Of a stretch of 64,000 bases of DNA, positions 20,013-31,703 are shown one piece after another. The position numbers and the translations under genes are program-made. Numbering within the stretch: the stretch's first letter is position 1; every line of letters starts with the position of its first letter. Source of the stretch: Pictodentalium vernedei (lineage: Eukaryota; Mollusca; Scaphopoda; Dentaliida; Dentaliidae); NCBI GenBank assembly GCA_031216915.1, contig CM062294.1, positions 390,591,217 to 390,655,216 of the forward strand. Reading direction: 5' to 3'. The notes under the pieces were generated by a model. That model was not told where the DNA came from, made no database searches, and saw only the letters and a program-made list of their open reading frames with translations.

Positions 20013-22866
20013 TTTAGCTCACCGAAGGGAGCTTAACTTATCACCGGCCGGCCGTCGTCCGTCGTCGTCGTCCGGCGTCGTGAACATTTTTCAAACGACC
20101 TCTCCTCTGAAACCACTGGTCCAATTTTGACGAAACTTCATGTGGATGTTCATTAAATATGGCAATTCAGGTTTGTTCAAATGAAATGGCCACGTCCCAT
20201 AGGGGCTCTGTATGGGGCATAACTCTGATAGCACCATATGAATTATAGAAAAATTATTAAAAAATCTTCTTCTCCAGAACCAGTGGGCAGAATCTTTTGA
20301 TACTTGGTATGCAGCATCTTGGTATGGGTCTGATTCAAGGTTGTTCAAATCGGCCCTCTGGATTCATATTTGGGCTCACTATAGAAGCCCAAATTCGAAC
20401 TTAGTGCATTTCAGGCAAATTTCTTAAAAATTCTTCTTCTCCAGATCCAGCAGGCAGAATCTTTTGATATTTGGTATGCAACATTGTGGGGTGGATCTGA
20501 TTCAAGTTTGTTCAAATCGGCCCCCTGGATTCATATTTGGGCTCAGTATAGAAGCCCGAATTCGAACTTAGTGCATTTCAGGCAAATTTCTTAAAAAAAT
20601 CTTCTTCTCAAGATCCAGCATGCAGAATCTTTTGATATTTGGTATGCAACATTGTGGCGTGGATCTGATTCAAGTTTGTTCAAATAGACCCCCTGGATTC
20701 ATATTTGGGCTCACTATAAAAGCTCGAATTCGAACTTAGTGCATTTCAGGCAAATTTCTTCAAAAATCTTCCTCTCCAGATCCAGAGGGCAGAATCTTTT
20801 GATATTTGGTATGCAACATTGTGAGATGGATCTGATTCAAGTTTGTTCAAATCGGCCCCCTGGGTTCATATTTGGGCTCAGTATAGAAGCCCAAATTTGA
20901 ACTTAGTGCATTTCAGGCAAATTTCTTAAAAAATCTTCTTCTCAAGATCCAGCAGGCAGAATCTTTTGAGAATTGGTATGCAACATTGTGGGGTGGATAT
21001 GATTCAAGTTTGTTCAAATCGGCCCCCTGGGTTCATATTTGGGCTCAGTATAGAAGCCTGAATTCGAACTTAGTGCATTTCAGGCAAATTTCTTAAAAAA
21101 ATCTTCTTCTCCAGATCCAGCAGGCAGAATCTTTTGATATTTGGTATGCAACATTGTGGGGTGGATCTGATTCAAGTTTGTTCACATCGGCCCCCTGGAT
21201 TCATATTTGGGCTCAGTATAGAAGCCCGAATTCGAACTTAGTGCATTTCAGGCAAATTTCTTAAAAAATCTTCTTCTCAAGATCCAGCAGGCAGAATCTT
21301 TTGAGAATTGGTATGCAACATTGTGGGGTGGATCTGATTCAAGTTTGTTCAAATCGGCCCCATGGATTCATATTTGGGCTCACTATAAAAGCTCGAATTC
21401 GAACTTAGTGCATTTCAGGCAAATTTCTTCAAAAATCTTCTTCTCCAGATCGAGCAGGCAGAATCTTTTGATATTTGGTATGCAACATTGTGAGATGGAT
21501 CTGATTCAAGCTTGTTCACATCGGCCCCCTGGGTTCATATTTGGGCTCAGTATAGAAGCCCAAATTTGAACTTAGTGCATTTCAGGCAAATTTCTTAAAA
21601 AATCTTCTCAAGATCCAGCATGCAGAATCTTTTGATATTTGGTATGCAGCATTGTGGGGTGGATCTGATTCAAGTTTGTTCAAATCGGCCCCCTGGATTC
21701 ATATTTGGGCTCAGTATAGAAGCCCGAATTCGAACTTAGTGCATTCAGGCAAATTTCTTAAAAAATCTTCTTCTCAAGATCCAACAGGCAGAATCTTTTG
21801 ATATTTGGTATGCAACATTGTGGAGTGGATCTGATTCAAGTTTGTTCAAATCGGCCCCCTGGATTCATAGTTGGGCTCAATATAAAAGCTCTAATTCGAA
21901 CTTAGTGCATTTCAGGCAAATTTCTTTAAAAAATATTCTTCTCCAGATCCAGCAGGCAGAATCTTTTGATATTTGGTATGCAACATTGTGGGATGGATCT
22001 GATTCAAGTTTGTTCAAATCGCCCCCTGGGTTCATATTTGGGCTCAGTATAGGAACCCAAATTTGAACTTAGTGCATTTCAGGCAAATTTCTTTAAAAAT
22101 CTTCTTCTCAAGATCCAGCAGGCAGAATCTTTTGATATTGGGTATGCAGCATGCTTTATGGGGATGAGATTCAAGTTTGTTCAAGCCAAGTCCCTGGGTT
22201 CATATTTGGGCTCACTGTGGTAGCCCGAATTATAACTTTGTTCAAAATGAGGAATTTTCTTTAAAAATCTTCTTCTTCAGATTTAGCAGTCAGAATGTTT
22301 TGATATTTGGTATGCAGCATCTTTTTTTTTTTTTTTTGGGGGGGGGGGGGGGTTGAGATTCAAGTTTGTTCAAGCCATATCCCTAGGTCCATATTTGGGC
22401 TCACCGTGGGAGATTGAATTGTAACTTAGTTCGAAATGAGGAATTTTCTTGAAAAATCTTCTTCTTCAGATCCAGCAGTCGGAATGTTTTGATATGTGGT
22501 GTGTAGCATCCTTACGGGGGTGAGATTCAAGTTTGTTAAAGCCAAGTCCCTGGGTTCATATTTGGGCTCACTGTGGGAGCCCGAATGATAACTTAGTTCA
22601 AAATGAGGAATTTTCTTTAAAAATCTTCTTCTTCAGATCCAGCAGATGAATGCTTTTGATATTTGGTATGCAGCATCCTTGGGGGGTAAGATTCAAGTTT
22701 GTTCAAGCCATGTCCCTACTTCCATAACATTTGTCTCTCATTACTTCATTCCTTTGTAGTGTTGATGAACCATGTCTAACTGAATGTGACCCCAAATACT
22801 TCTTTGAACCACTTTGTTTGAATCACTTTGCCCGGTGAGCGATTAAGGCCCCTTGGGGCCTCTTGT
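20013..22866 (+). mobile_element. Helentron-like non-autonomous element 1 (tandem core)
   Basis: The 5' end reads TTTTAGCTCACCGAAGG followed by a GAGCT hairpin arm, then a GTCGTC-rich stretch. The 3' end reads GGTGAGCGATTAAGGCCCC, then hairpin GGCCCC-TT-GGGGCC and TCTTGTTTTT. AGCTCACC at the 5' end and GGTGAGCG at the 3' end are subterminal inverted repeats. This layout (subterminal inverted repeats, 3' hairpin, T-rich junctions, internal tandem repeats, no ORF) matches Helentron-associated elements. Elements at 42,254 and 46,096 share the ends. The superfamily call is an inference. Confidence 0.65.
20290..22710. repeat. ~167-bp tandem core of element 1
   Basis: About 15 units share AGATCCAGCAGGCAGAATC, TTTTGATATTTGGTATGCA, GATTCAAGTTTGTTCAAATC, GGCCCCCTGGATTCATATT and GCATTTCAGGCAAATTTCTT. 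Units become more divergent after about 22,130. Poly-T and poly-G runs interrupt one unit at 22,322-22,352. Open frames of 82 residues within it simply follow the repeat. Confidence 0.95.
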
Positions 22867-22952
22867 TTTTAGAAACTTATCGTTACTGGAGCTTTCTATT
22901 TAGTTCAGTCCCTTCTTGGACATGTTGAGCTGCAGTGTCATTGACACTTTCA

Positions 22953-23611
22953 TTTTTTCTGACGGTCTTTTCACAGACAACACAATTGAAAGTCATTCTG
23001 AAGTATGAAAAATTCTCTCTGAATGGTTTGGGCACGCCAAAGATGTTGTGGGGCAGATCAGCCCCTTTCGACCCTTTTTATTTCTGGAGTTTTACGCAAC
23101 GTCCAGCCCACCCAGGACGTCAAGTTCAGCCCTACACGAACGTGCAGACATCGATATTATTGAAACGAGGCCAAATAACATCGCGAATAAAACCCAAAAC
23201 CGACTTAAAGATAGCGAGCACTTTATGAAGGAAACACCATAGGTTCCGCCCCCACCACTCAGAAATGGATGTTTCGTACTAACGTTTGGACGTTTCGTAC
23301 CCCGATAATGGACGCTAAGTACCCAAAACTGCCAATTGCCGTTACGAAAGGTCCAGAAATTTGGGTACGAAACGACGAAAGATTTGGGTACGAAACGACA
23401 AAATGGGTACGAAATGTCACTTCTGATTGGATGGGATTATCTCCTAATTAGGTGATATTATCTCCTAATTAGGCGATACCTAAGTCCTAATTAGGTGATA
23501 ATATCTCCTAATTAGGTGATAATAAGTCCTAATTTGGATTTAATTGAGTCCTAATTATGAGATAAGTTCCCGAAAACATTACACTACACTGGCACTAATA
23601 CGCTTCCATAA
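22953..23611 (-). repeat. Right copy of the long inverted repeat (candidate TIR)
   Basis: Reverse complement of 276-1,181. From the inside out it holds the frame start MTFNCVVCEKTVRKN on the minus strand (near 23,005), the GGAACCTATGGTGTTTCC block, the TTTCGTAC boxes (23,270-23,420), the AATTAGG minisatellite (23,436-23,560), and the outer CACTGGCACTAATACGC. Homology stops at about 23,611. Confidence 0.7.
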
Positions 23612-23869
23612 CAAATATTTACGTTCAACTTACAGAGTTGATAGCAGGCACCAATGGTTCGCGGAAGTCTGCTACCGTATTCGTTCCTGAACTGACCACC
23701 AAATAATATTCCTGGAGCACAACTCGTGGCCAAATATCCTTCAGACATCCAAGAACAAAGAATTAAGTGAATTTTATGGAAAATGAATCTATCGCCCACG
23801 AGGTCATCTATACTATCACATCAAGTGGAATGCAATCATGGATATTACACGGATTGTTCTTACTCGTTA

Positions 23870-24095
23870 CCAAACACGGATAGTAGACGACACTTTAAAA
23901 CAAATTCTTAATAACTAGAAATTTCATTTTTTGTCACCAAAGATAAGTTACAACCCCTCATGCCTCATTGGAACGAGCTCAATGAGCTCGTCCCAATGAG
24001 GGCTCATAAGATATGTTTTTGAGACAAAACTTGAAAAATAAAATTTGAATGGAGATTTTTAGGAATAGCGCTCGTGGGTTTTCCACTACCTTGAC
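23870..24095. repeat. Divergent copy of the palindromic TTAA MITE
   Basis: It contains GACGACACTT, TTTCATTTTTTGTC, CCTCATTGGAACGAGCTC and its complement, and TAGCGCT, in the order seen in the intact copies at 49,962, 50,725 and 56,882. The ends are too decayed to see TTAA. Confidence 0.7.
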
Positions 24096-24117
24096 GTATC
24101 ACTACACTAATATACAC

Positions 24118-24491
24118 TCAGGAAATGATTCAATCTCCGAAACTAAACAGCCGTGAGAAAAAAATATTTATTTAAAAAACCTTTGAAGCATTGTACTGAA
24201 ATCTTGCATCATTGCTGAGTATTGCAGAGAAAAAGAGGGGTGATTGATGAATTTTGGGGCCAAAAATACAATTGCTGGAAATTTCCCGAAAAAAATATGC
24301 GCGTGACTGGTAGTTTCCTTCCTGTCAATTTTTTCTCTCTTATTTGTTGCATGACTCCCAGTTTTGAGGGCTGAAAAAGTTGTATGAAGGGCTATACTTC
24401 ACAAAGATATGTGAATACACAAATTAAATTGATGCGATCATATTTCTTTTTCACACAAACGTTATAATGGTCGCCTGTGGGAAATATTTAG
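24118..24491 (+). repeat. Dispersed repeat R, uninterrupted copy
   Basis: The stretch from GGAAATGATTCAATCTC to GGTCGCCTGTGGGAAATATTT recurs at 51,991-52,172 plus 53,776-53,988, where a solo LTR splits it. Its own class is unknown. Confidence 0.8.
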
Positions 24492-25487
24492 TATTAAGTG
24501 ACGGGTTAATATTAACTATTTCCCTTAAAATCAGACACAACTCATTCATGTCTTCATCATGAAAGATCTTATCATCTCGGGAGAGGAACGCCCCACCCCC
24601 ACACCGATGCATATACGCGCCGGTCACTGCGAGCAATGAATGAAACAGATGTTCTCGAGTTTTTTTTTAAAGAAATACTGCCTATTTTTAAGTTGCGATC
24701 ACGAAGATAATTTGTGATTGTCAGTCTGCAAGAAAGATAAGCCGATCCATAGTCTTTCTTCACTCTACAGACAGGTGGAGGGTTTGGGGACGACCGCAGG
24801 GGCAACTGGGAAATTCCCATATTCCGCAACAAACCAGTGAGTCTCGGATACATTTATAAATCAGATTTCTACCTGCTTTTCACTGCAAAAAGTTCATTCT
24901 GCATCCTTAAGCACGGTTTATTGACGATGCAGCTTACAATTTCGATAACGTAAGCATACAAATGTAGTTGTGATAAACTGAAACAGATTGGAAATTTCTT
25001 TTATCATATCATCTACAAACACGTTACAATATAAACACCGATATCAAATGTCAGATAGGCACTTGGATTCACGAACACCTATTCTACATATTTGTTCTAG
25101 AAGCGAGCATACAGGTGCATTCTTGTACCTCGTATTATGTGCGCACCCTTCTAACAACCTCGTCTGTATTATTTGATTGGCAATATATAAAATTCCAGAC
25201 TCTCTTTCGCCATCAAACTCGAGTTCAAGGACATTTGTTTCCTCAACCGAAAGGCAGAATACCCAATTCACAGAAATAATGAGCTTAACCTTTCGCGTTG
25301 CATATTTTCAGAAAACATTGCCAAGAGAGAATATGCCAACATTATCTTTACGCATATATTTGTCACAAAATAATACCACCACCAGAAAATCGGGGAAAGG
25401 GGGGGGGGGGGGGGGTGCTCACGACTCAAATGCACTCTCCCAAAACTTGTGTTCCTCATTTGGGCTCCCATCATTGCAATCTTATTG
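24492..25487. other. No recognisable gene
   Basis: Minus-strand open frames at 24,572-24,853 and 25,044-25,271 show no motif and lack start or splice context. A poly-G run lies at about 25,400-25,415. Confidence 0.35.
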
Positions 25488-27030
25488 GGAATAAGCCCAC
25501 TGCCGATTCGCCATCTTCGCGTTAATGACATGCAAGGTCAGAGGTCGCTTCATGTAAACACTTCGATAAGACTCTGTTAAGACTGCCATACATGCGATAG
25601 AAACAAACAAAATGTTTCGCTTGAAACGAGAAATGTGCGTTTTCGATTTAATACTAATAAAGATAGAAAAAATAACATACTTCCAGCACTTCAGTTAACG
25701 GACAGGGCAAAATAATATTGATTTTTTCGTCAAATGAATACCGCAATGAACCCCTCCACAAAAGCGAAGGCAGACTCAAAATCATGGTTTTTTTTTTTTG
25801 GTTGACGAGTGACAAAATGGCAGGTAGATCGCCCAAACGACACAACTGTGTCTGAATGTGTGAATGAAAGTTCAAACCCCGAGTATCCAAACAACCAATC
25901 AATACAAATATTTTGAAGCATAACACGCAGATGTTCCAGCTGGAAGAGGTTGGGGAGAGGGCGTGGTCCCTAAAAGGTAAAAATCATCTGCTAGTAGCAG
26001 TGTCGCGTGTCTAATAATATTTTGCCCATATACAGTACAAGTCAAATTGAGTTGAAGAATAACCACTACCAGTATAAACTGTAGATGTAATGTTTCCTAT
26101 ACCAATAACACAAGAATTGGACATAAACATATATAAATTCTTCTTTTGAGCAGTTTATCCTTCAACTCAAACTTACATGTCACACAGTGGAAGCTGTCTT
26201 ATTACAAAAACGCACACAAAGTGAAAGATTCACGCAAGGGCGGCGAAAGGAAATTCGGGCCCCGGGTTTAATTCTGTGACGCCCCCCCCCCCCCCTCCTT
26301 AAAAAAATGTCGAGATATTGCACAGTTGACAACGGCATCTGCAGCGAATGCTGGTGGCGCGATCGATCATAGAGTGGTTGGGGTGGGGGGTGGGGGGTTG
26401 GGGCTTCTGCCCTCCCCCAACAAAATTTTGAAAGAAGTTATTAAATGGAGTCTTCTGGTGGCTTTTGGGATAAAAAATCACGTTATTTTTTGGCCGTTAA
26501 AATGAAGTTTTTTAGTAGCATGTTTCAAATTTCCAAATTCATCAATAAGTTTCCAATGATCTAGAGCTATAGCTATTGACTGCACAATTCTTGAATTGAT
26601 AAATTGGTTACGTCAAGTTCATTTAATAAATTACTTCAAGAATCATGCAGTCCAGAATTACAGTCGTTGGTCAAGTGCATAGCTTCATTCACGAGACAGC
26701 CCCCTTCTTAACTGTTGGCATAGGAGTCAGAACCTTGGGGGATGGGGACTAGGTCAAACATGGCCTGAAATCCCGTATTTTAATTGTTTGTTCTGGTACG
26801 CCCTTTGTTCTGTCCATTAAATGGGGTGTTGAAAGTATGTTATTTTTTCTATCTTTATTAGTATTAAATCGAAAACGCACATTTTCTCGTTTCAAGCGAA
26901 AAATTTTGTTTGTTTCTATCGCATGTATGACAGTCTTGACAGATAGTCTGATCAAAATGTTTACCCGAAGCGACCTCTGACCGTGCATATCATTAACGTC
27001 AAAGATGGCGAATCGGCAATGGGCTTATCA
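25488..27030. repeat. Inverted repeat pair (~215-bp arms, 1.5 kb apart)
   Basis: 25,488-25,700 (AATAAGCCCACTGCCGATTC ... AAAAATAACATACTTCCAGC) is inverted at 26,810-27,030 (... GAATCGGCAATGGGCTTAT). Identity is high, with small indels. The interior (25,700-26,810) has a poly-C run near 26,281, a G-rich tract near 26,380, and no coding signal. It could be a non-autonomous DNA transposon with long TIRs; no target duplication was confirmed. Confidence 0.75.
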
Positions 27031-27327
27031 GTTATCAACATGAAGGAGGGTGTACAGACTCTTTATTCTTACGATACGGCCGTAGATTCCCTTGTATGAT
27101 TTGTCTTCTATACGGCCTTTGAAGTCGAGAGGAATGCACACTTTTGGCACCATATATTTATCAAATTTCCCAATCGGCGGGAATATTCCTATATCTGAAG
27201 TAAAAAATGTGCATTTTTCTCCAAGAAGTGGTACATTACTCCCAAACATAGCTTTGTGTATTGTGTTCTTACCATGCCACTGATGCACATAGGTCACCAC
27301 TGAGTGTGTTGTGGCCTCTTCCCACAA
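27028..27327 (-). other. Unrecognised open frame, possible exon
   Basis: A 99-codon frame begins without ATG (TTG) and has an unusually protein-like composition (YVHQWHGKNTIHKAMFGSN; CIPLDFKGRIEDKSYKGIYG). I recognise no family and see no clear splice sites. It abuts the end of the inverted repeat. It may be a chance frame or the remnant of an exon. Confidence 0.15.
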
Positions 27328-27574
27328 CTTCGAAATACTACCTACGCCCCCAAAGTGGCGTTTCTCGTGAATAGTGCAGGGTGGATGTAGCTGTTCTACG
27401 TGGGTAATAGGTTAAATTCGACTGGTTGGGTGCTCGAGTTTCATGAATGGGGTCCTTTGACTGTGTTGGAAGGCTAAATTTACTTAGAGTTCAAATTGGC
27501 AAAAAACGCCGTAGATTTGAAAAGACAAAAGCATAGCCTAGTTGTGCACCATGCGCCCATTTGTACATTACTTT

Positions 27575-27640
27575 TGGGCGGGGCGGGGCGGGGCGGGGCG
27601 GTGCGGAGCGGGTGGAGTGGGATTGGGAAGAGGGTTGATG
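27575..27640. repeat. GGGGC minisatellite
   Basis: Four perfect GGGGCGGGGC-type units followed by decayed ones stand out against the AT-rich neighbourhood. Confidence 0.9.
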
Positions 27641-27734
27641 AGACCTGACTCGGTATTGAATTTTATAGGTGACACACCGTCTATCTTGATATTGCAGTCA
27701 ACTAAAAAGTTCAAACGGACACGAAAAAGTTAAT

Positions 27735-28625
27735 CTGCATGCTGATACTGTCTTTTGACCTCTTTCGGTGACCTTAACTTTGAGAGCTCAGTCTTGAAGA
27801 TTATTAGCAGCACACAGGCTAGTGGTGGTATAGATGCTGTGCAAGCTTCATCTTACGTACATTCTGTCTTTTGACCTCTGTCTGTGACCTTGACCTTAGA
27901 AGTTCGGTCTTGAAGTAAAAAAAGGCACATATTCTAGTAGTCGTGCACATGCCATATATGTTTCATCTTGACATTTCATTCTACTGAAAATATATGGACC
28001 GAAACGAAAAATATAAAGTGCTTGCTGATTCATTCTTTTCTCTCTGTGAACTTGATCTTTGAATTCTATACGCGACACAACTTTAGTGGTGGTTGCACAT
28101 ATAATTTTAATAGTTTCATCTTGATATCTCATTATTTATTGGTGTTTTTTAAGGTCACATGTTTGTGCACAATGGCTAATCATGACCACGACAGTTTTGC
28201 AGGTGGAGGAAGCCGGAGCACCTGGCGAGAACCACAGAGCAACGGCGATCAACTGGCAGCTCCCTAACATACTAACTCCACACAAGCAGGGTTAGCATTG
28301 ATTGAGACATGTGCACTATCGACGTGCAGTTCGCCTTAGTACACAACTCCACCGTGCCCCCACGTAGGCAATGGGGGCGAAGTGTCTTGCCCAAGAGCAC
28401 AACGCGGTTGATATATCATTCCACTAAAAAGTTAATGACCGGACACGAAAAAATTAATAAGCATGGTGTTCCTTCTTTTAACCTTTATCTGTGACTTTGA
28501 CCTTGGGAACTCGGACTTGAAGTCTTAGACGCGACACGCCGTTTAGTGATGGTACACGTGGTAGATAAATTTCATCTTGAAATCTCACTCTATTAAAAAG
28601 TTATGACCCGAACACGAAAAAGCTA
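27735..28625. repeat. Degenerate tandem array, unit ~130-190 bp, with a SINE inside
   Basis: Units share CTGTCTTTTGACCTCTNTC, TGTGACCTTGACCTT, TTCATCTTGATATCTCATT and CTAAAAAGTTAATGACCGG. The SINE at 28,134-28,407 interrupts one unit. Confidence 0.7.
28134..28407 (-). mobile_element. SINE, truncated at the tRNA end, with TSD
   Basis: Tail at the left (ATTTATTGGTGTTTT) and family body are present; the tRNA-like head is missing. TTGATATCTCATT (28,121-28,133) and TTGATATATCATT (28,408-28,420) form a 13-bp target duplication with one mismatch. The copy was therefore 5'-truncated during insertion, as expected of target-primed reverse transcription, and not trimmed later. Confidence 0.9.
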
Positions 28626-28889
28626 ACGCACAGATAGTCAGACCATGACATATAATACGGTCATTTTATAAAAATGGGCGAGTAAAAAATCGTTGTTCAG
28701 GAGCAATACCTATAAACCCTAGCATCAAAAGTGCCATAAGGTGCTACAGAAGTAAGAAAAATTAGTTTATTTTTAAATTACCACCTCTCATACTTTTTGT
28801 ATTCAAATTAAATATACACAAATTATGCACTAAAACGAAGGTTGTGGTGTATAGAACTCGAAAAAATATAGAATATACCCATAGTAACT

Positions 28890-29506
28890 TGGTGAACCAA
28901 ATTGTTCACCACGAGTACTACTTCACCACGAGTGGTGAACATTTGGTACACCAAGCTACTTTGGGTATATTTCATTTATACCATGATAGTCAGATTATTA
29001 AGAGTCGCTATTGTTTTTTTTTTTCTCGATTTTACTGAGCATCAGACGTACATACGTGCGAATCTGTTTTTGTTTTCATGGGCACCGGTAGGCGGTACTT
29101 CTGCAGGCAGTTTTATCGCCGAAACGAAATGGAAAAAGAAACACGCAAACCACGGGGCCTTTTTACTTTTAATAACATAATAACATGCCATTTCGAGTGC
29201 TTTATTAACATGAGACAACGCATATTTGTTAATTTGGGGGTATCTTATGAGGTAAACTCATTTAAAAACGTAATAAATAATTGACGCTTTCATTTCACTC
29301 TTCGCGAGGCGACGAGCGATATATTTAGACAAGTTTCCATTCAAGCCGAGGTCACCAAAGGTCAACTTGGATGTAGTTCCACTACTGGTGTAAATATTAA
29401 TTTTTGAAATCCCATTCCTGGCGTGTTACCACGGTTGGTGTGTAAAGCTAAAATTTATGTCATAGGCTTTTTATATATAGCAGAATAGGTAATCATGGTA
29501 TAAATA
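28890..29506 (+). mobile_element. MITE-like element with hairpin, copy 1
   Basis: It starts with a hairpin (CTTGGTGAACCAAATTGTTCACC ... GGTGAACATTTGGTACACCAAG) and ends around ATCATGGTATAAATAT. The inner ends ATTTATACCATGAT (28,976) and ATCATGGTATAAAT (29,491) are inverted. The interior (CTGAGCATCAGACGTACATA, GAAACGAAATGG, CTCTTCGCGAGGCGACG) recurs inverted at 55,439-55,978. Minor open frames are incidental. Confidence 0.75.
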
Positions 29507-29552
29507 TAGTATTCAACTGGCTGGCGGATCTTGAAAGTGACGATATATAGAT

Positions 29553-30075
29553 AAGATAAGATTTATTAAGCAAATACACCAGAACAAAGGCAGATTGCTC
29601 TGTGTATATAAGATCAACATAAATAGAAACATAAAACAATACTAATTCCAAATGGCAAACGTAAATATCAAGGCTTATAGTGGTTGTAATATAATATTAT
29701 TAATGTCACCTCTTGGTGTCAGATTGACAAAACTTGTTCTCGTTGTTTTAAGAATTGCTGGATCACATTACAGATGATACCGCATTCAAATTTGTAAAAC
29801 GCACGTTCTCCAAGAGATGCACATTCGCTGCACGGCATAACGAAATGCCATTCTGTTTCTACTGCACCTGAGCCGCGTACCACGCATAAGCGTTCACTTA
29901 CGGGGATGGGTGGTTGCATTTTCCTCCCCTTTTCTATCATAAGTTTGTGGTTACTTACACGCAAACAAGTAAATATGTTTCTCGCCTCGGGGGATGTTGT
30001 ATAGATCAAATAAGGCTTCAGGTGATATTTGTTTTTAAACTCTCGATAAGTTCTCAGCTTATTTTTTCATGTTTT
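29553..30075 (-). pseudogene. LINE 3' end (C-terminal zinc-knuckle region)
   Basis: On the minus strand a frame reads LRTYREFKNKYHLKPYL just before 30,009, then LRVSNHKLMIEKGRK and a decayed Cys/His cluster (CVVRGSGAVETEWHFVMPC), ending CGIICNVIQQF. The same arrangement occurs in the LINE at 50,225-51,870 (FKDNYDLEPYLIS, LRISNHKLEIEIGRY, CGIICNKVRCF). The 3' end at 29,553 carries AATCTTATCTTATC repeats. It is 5'-truncated and is a retrotransposon remnant. Confidence 0.75.
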
Positions 30076-30390
30076 CCTGGAGGTGTTTTTGTGCTTCGTT
30101 TCTGTCAAAACAAGGAGAGTCAAGAATAGAGTATCTAAAACTTCAAAACTGTTACCATGGTATTTGGGTCTAATGAGACATTACCTCCAGTTTAATGTAG
30201 TAATCCTACCACGTATATATGCAGGGATTTTAGTTTTGATGCAGTCTCTCGTAAAAGTGAATTTGATTGTAGTCATTGTGATAGAAGCATACATGTCGTT
30301 ACTTCCAAGCCCATTAATTTTCTTAAGTCGGTAAGGGTGGTCTAAGTCAAGTGATGTAAAAGTACTTGAGTATAGTATTTATTGGGTCTG

Positions 30391-30911
30391 TCAACAACAG
30401 CAACACATTTGATGAAATTTTGTGATGTGTTCCTGAATGTGCTTTGAATATATCTCTTTTATGCATCCTTCAGTTGATCGGTTTTTATTCGGCACAAACA
30501 CAAGTTGAGATATGGGCTTCGGTTGGTCACCTCGGGTGAAGATGTCGAGACGCTGAGAAGGAAGGGGTTCATGCAGAAAGGTTGATTGAATAATATTCAT
30601 TTCTCCATTTCTCGGTGTTATATTTGATCATAACGCATGCCTGGGGTTTTTCTGACGGCAGACGATGGCCTGGTTAATCAGCGGATGATAAGCATTATGA
30701 GTAACTGAAATACATAATCTGTATATCAAGGTGCAATGTTAAGTCTCAGTTGGAGAAAAAATGTTCTTTGAATTCTTACCTTACTTATGTTCATCCCTGG
30801 AAAATTTTGATGAGTGTTACGCATACCGGACGTCTTGCCAAACTGCAGCTTGTAAATGTTTGCATACATGAATGTAGAAACAATATAGCAAACCGTTGAG
30901 AAAATGCTCAT
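30391..30911 (-). other. Two unrecognised frames with a splice-donor-like site
   Basis: An ATG at 30,911 opens a 44-codon frame (MSIFSTVCYIVSTFMYANIY, a possible signal-anchor) that meets AAG|GTAAGAATTC near 30,781, a good 5' splice consensus. A second frame (30,600-30,391) reads PLPSQRLDIFTRGDQPKPIS. No protein family is recognised and the acceptor is not clear. This is the only place in the window that hints at a host-type exon; confidence is low. Confidence 0.2.
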
Positions 30912-31002
30912 CCTTTGTTCTGTTTATCTCACCAGCAATTAAGACTGAAACAGCCCTTGGGCTGCGATATAATGATAAATATAAAGCCCCAATTAACTGG
31001 TT

Positions 31003-31139
31003 CAGTGCACTCTAAAATTAGTCAGGTGAAAAATTAACTCAAATCAATTAGGTTGTGTGAATATGAACCCAATTGGGTTCATATTCACTCAACCCAGTTG
31101 ATTTGGGTTGATTTTTAACCCAACTGATTTTAAAGTGTA
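31003..31139. mobile_element. Short palindromic MITE
   Basis: CACTCTAAAATTAGT on the left and ACTGATTTTAAAGTGTA on the right are inverted, and the middle AACCCAATTGGGTT is self-complementary. Repeated AACCCAACT/TGGGTTGA words resemble the TGGGTT-rich MITEs common in aquatic animal genomes. Confidence 0.8.
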
Positions 31140-31360
31140 TAGAAACCCAAACTTGGGCTCTATCAAACCATCTAGGCGCTAGAATAACATTTTCATATTC
31201 TTAGCAGGTATCTGTGATTTAGCTATAAATAACTGATGCATTGTTAACATGGGTTTGTTCTATCACACTCGCCAGTACGTGTAAGCACTCTCCTACCAAC
31301 TGTAACATAATAATAATTGATTAACTAGTTTTTTCTATCAAAAATAATCTTTATCAATAA

Positions 31361-31703
31361 TGTCTGGAAATAATGCAGTGCAACCCGTGAAAAATAGAGT
31401 TCGGGTTTCTGTTTAAATCAAACTTTCGGATGAAGAAGGGTAAGTTTTTATGGATTTTCGACCAGTTTTGGGGACAGATATCAGGAAATGTGGAACACAG
31501 TCGTACCAGTCGTATTCGATGAATTGTCACAGCATACCAGCTAGATTCCAGAGTGCTCTTCTGAAAAATAGCCAAAAACCAGAACGCACGCATGACAGTA
31601 ATCTTTGACAAACATCTTTGTAAATAATACAGCGTAACTCGAGCAAAATAGAGAGGGTTTCTGTTCAAAACAAACTTCTTGATAATGAAGGGTCTCTTTC
31701 TAT
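31361..31703. repeat. Direct duplication of ~90 bp, 255 bp apart
   Basis: GGAAATAATGCAGTGCAACC ... GATGAAGAAGGGT at 31,366-31,444 resembles GTAAATAATACAGCGTAACT ... GATAATGAAGGGT at 31,620-31,695. The 158-codon minus frame across it follows the duplication. Confidence 0.6.

Noticed and set aside
21321-22066. Two near-identical 82-codon frames
   Set aside because: They are translations of the ~167-bp tandem unit of element 1.
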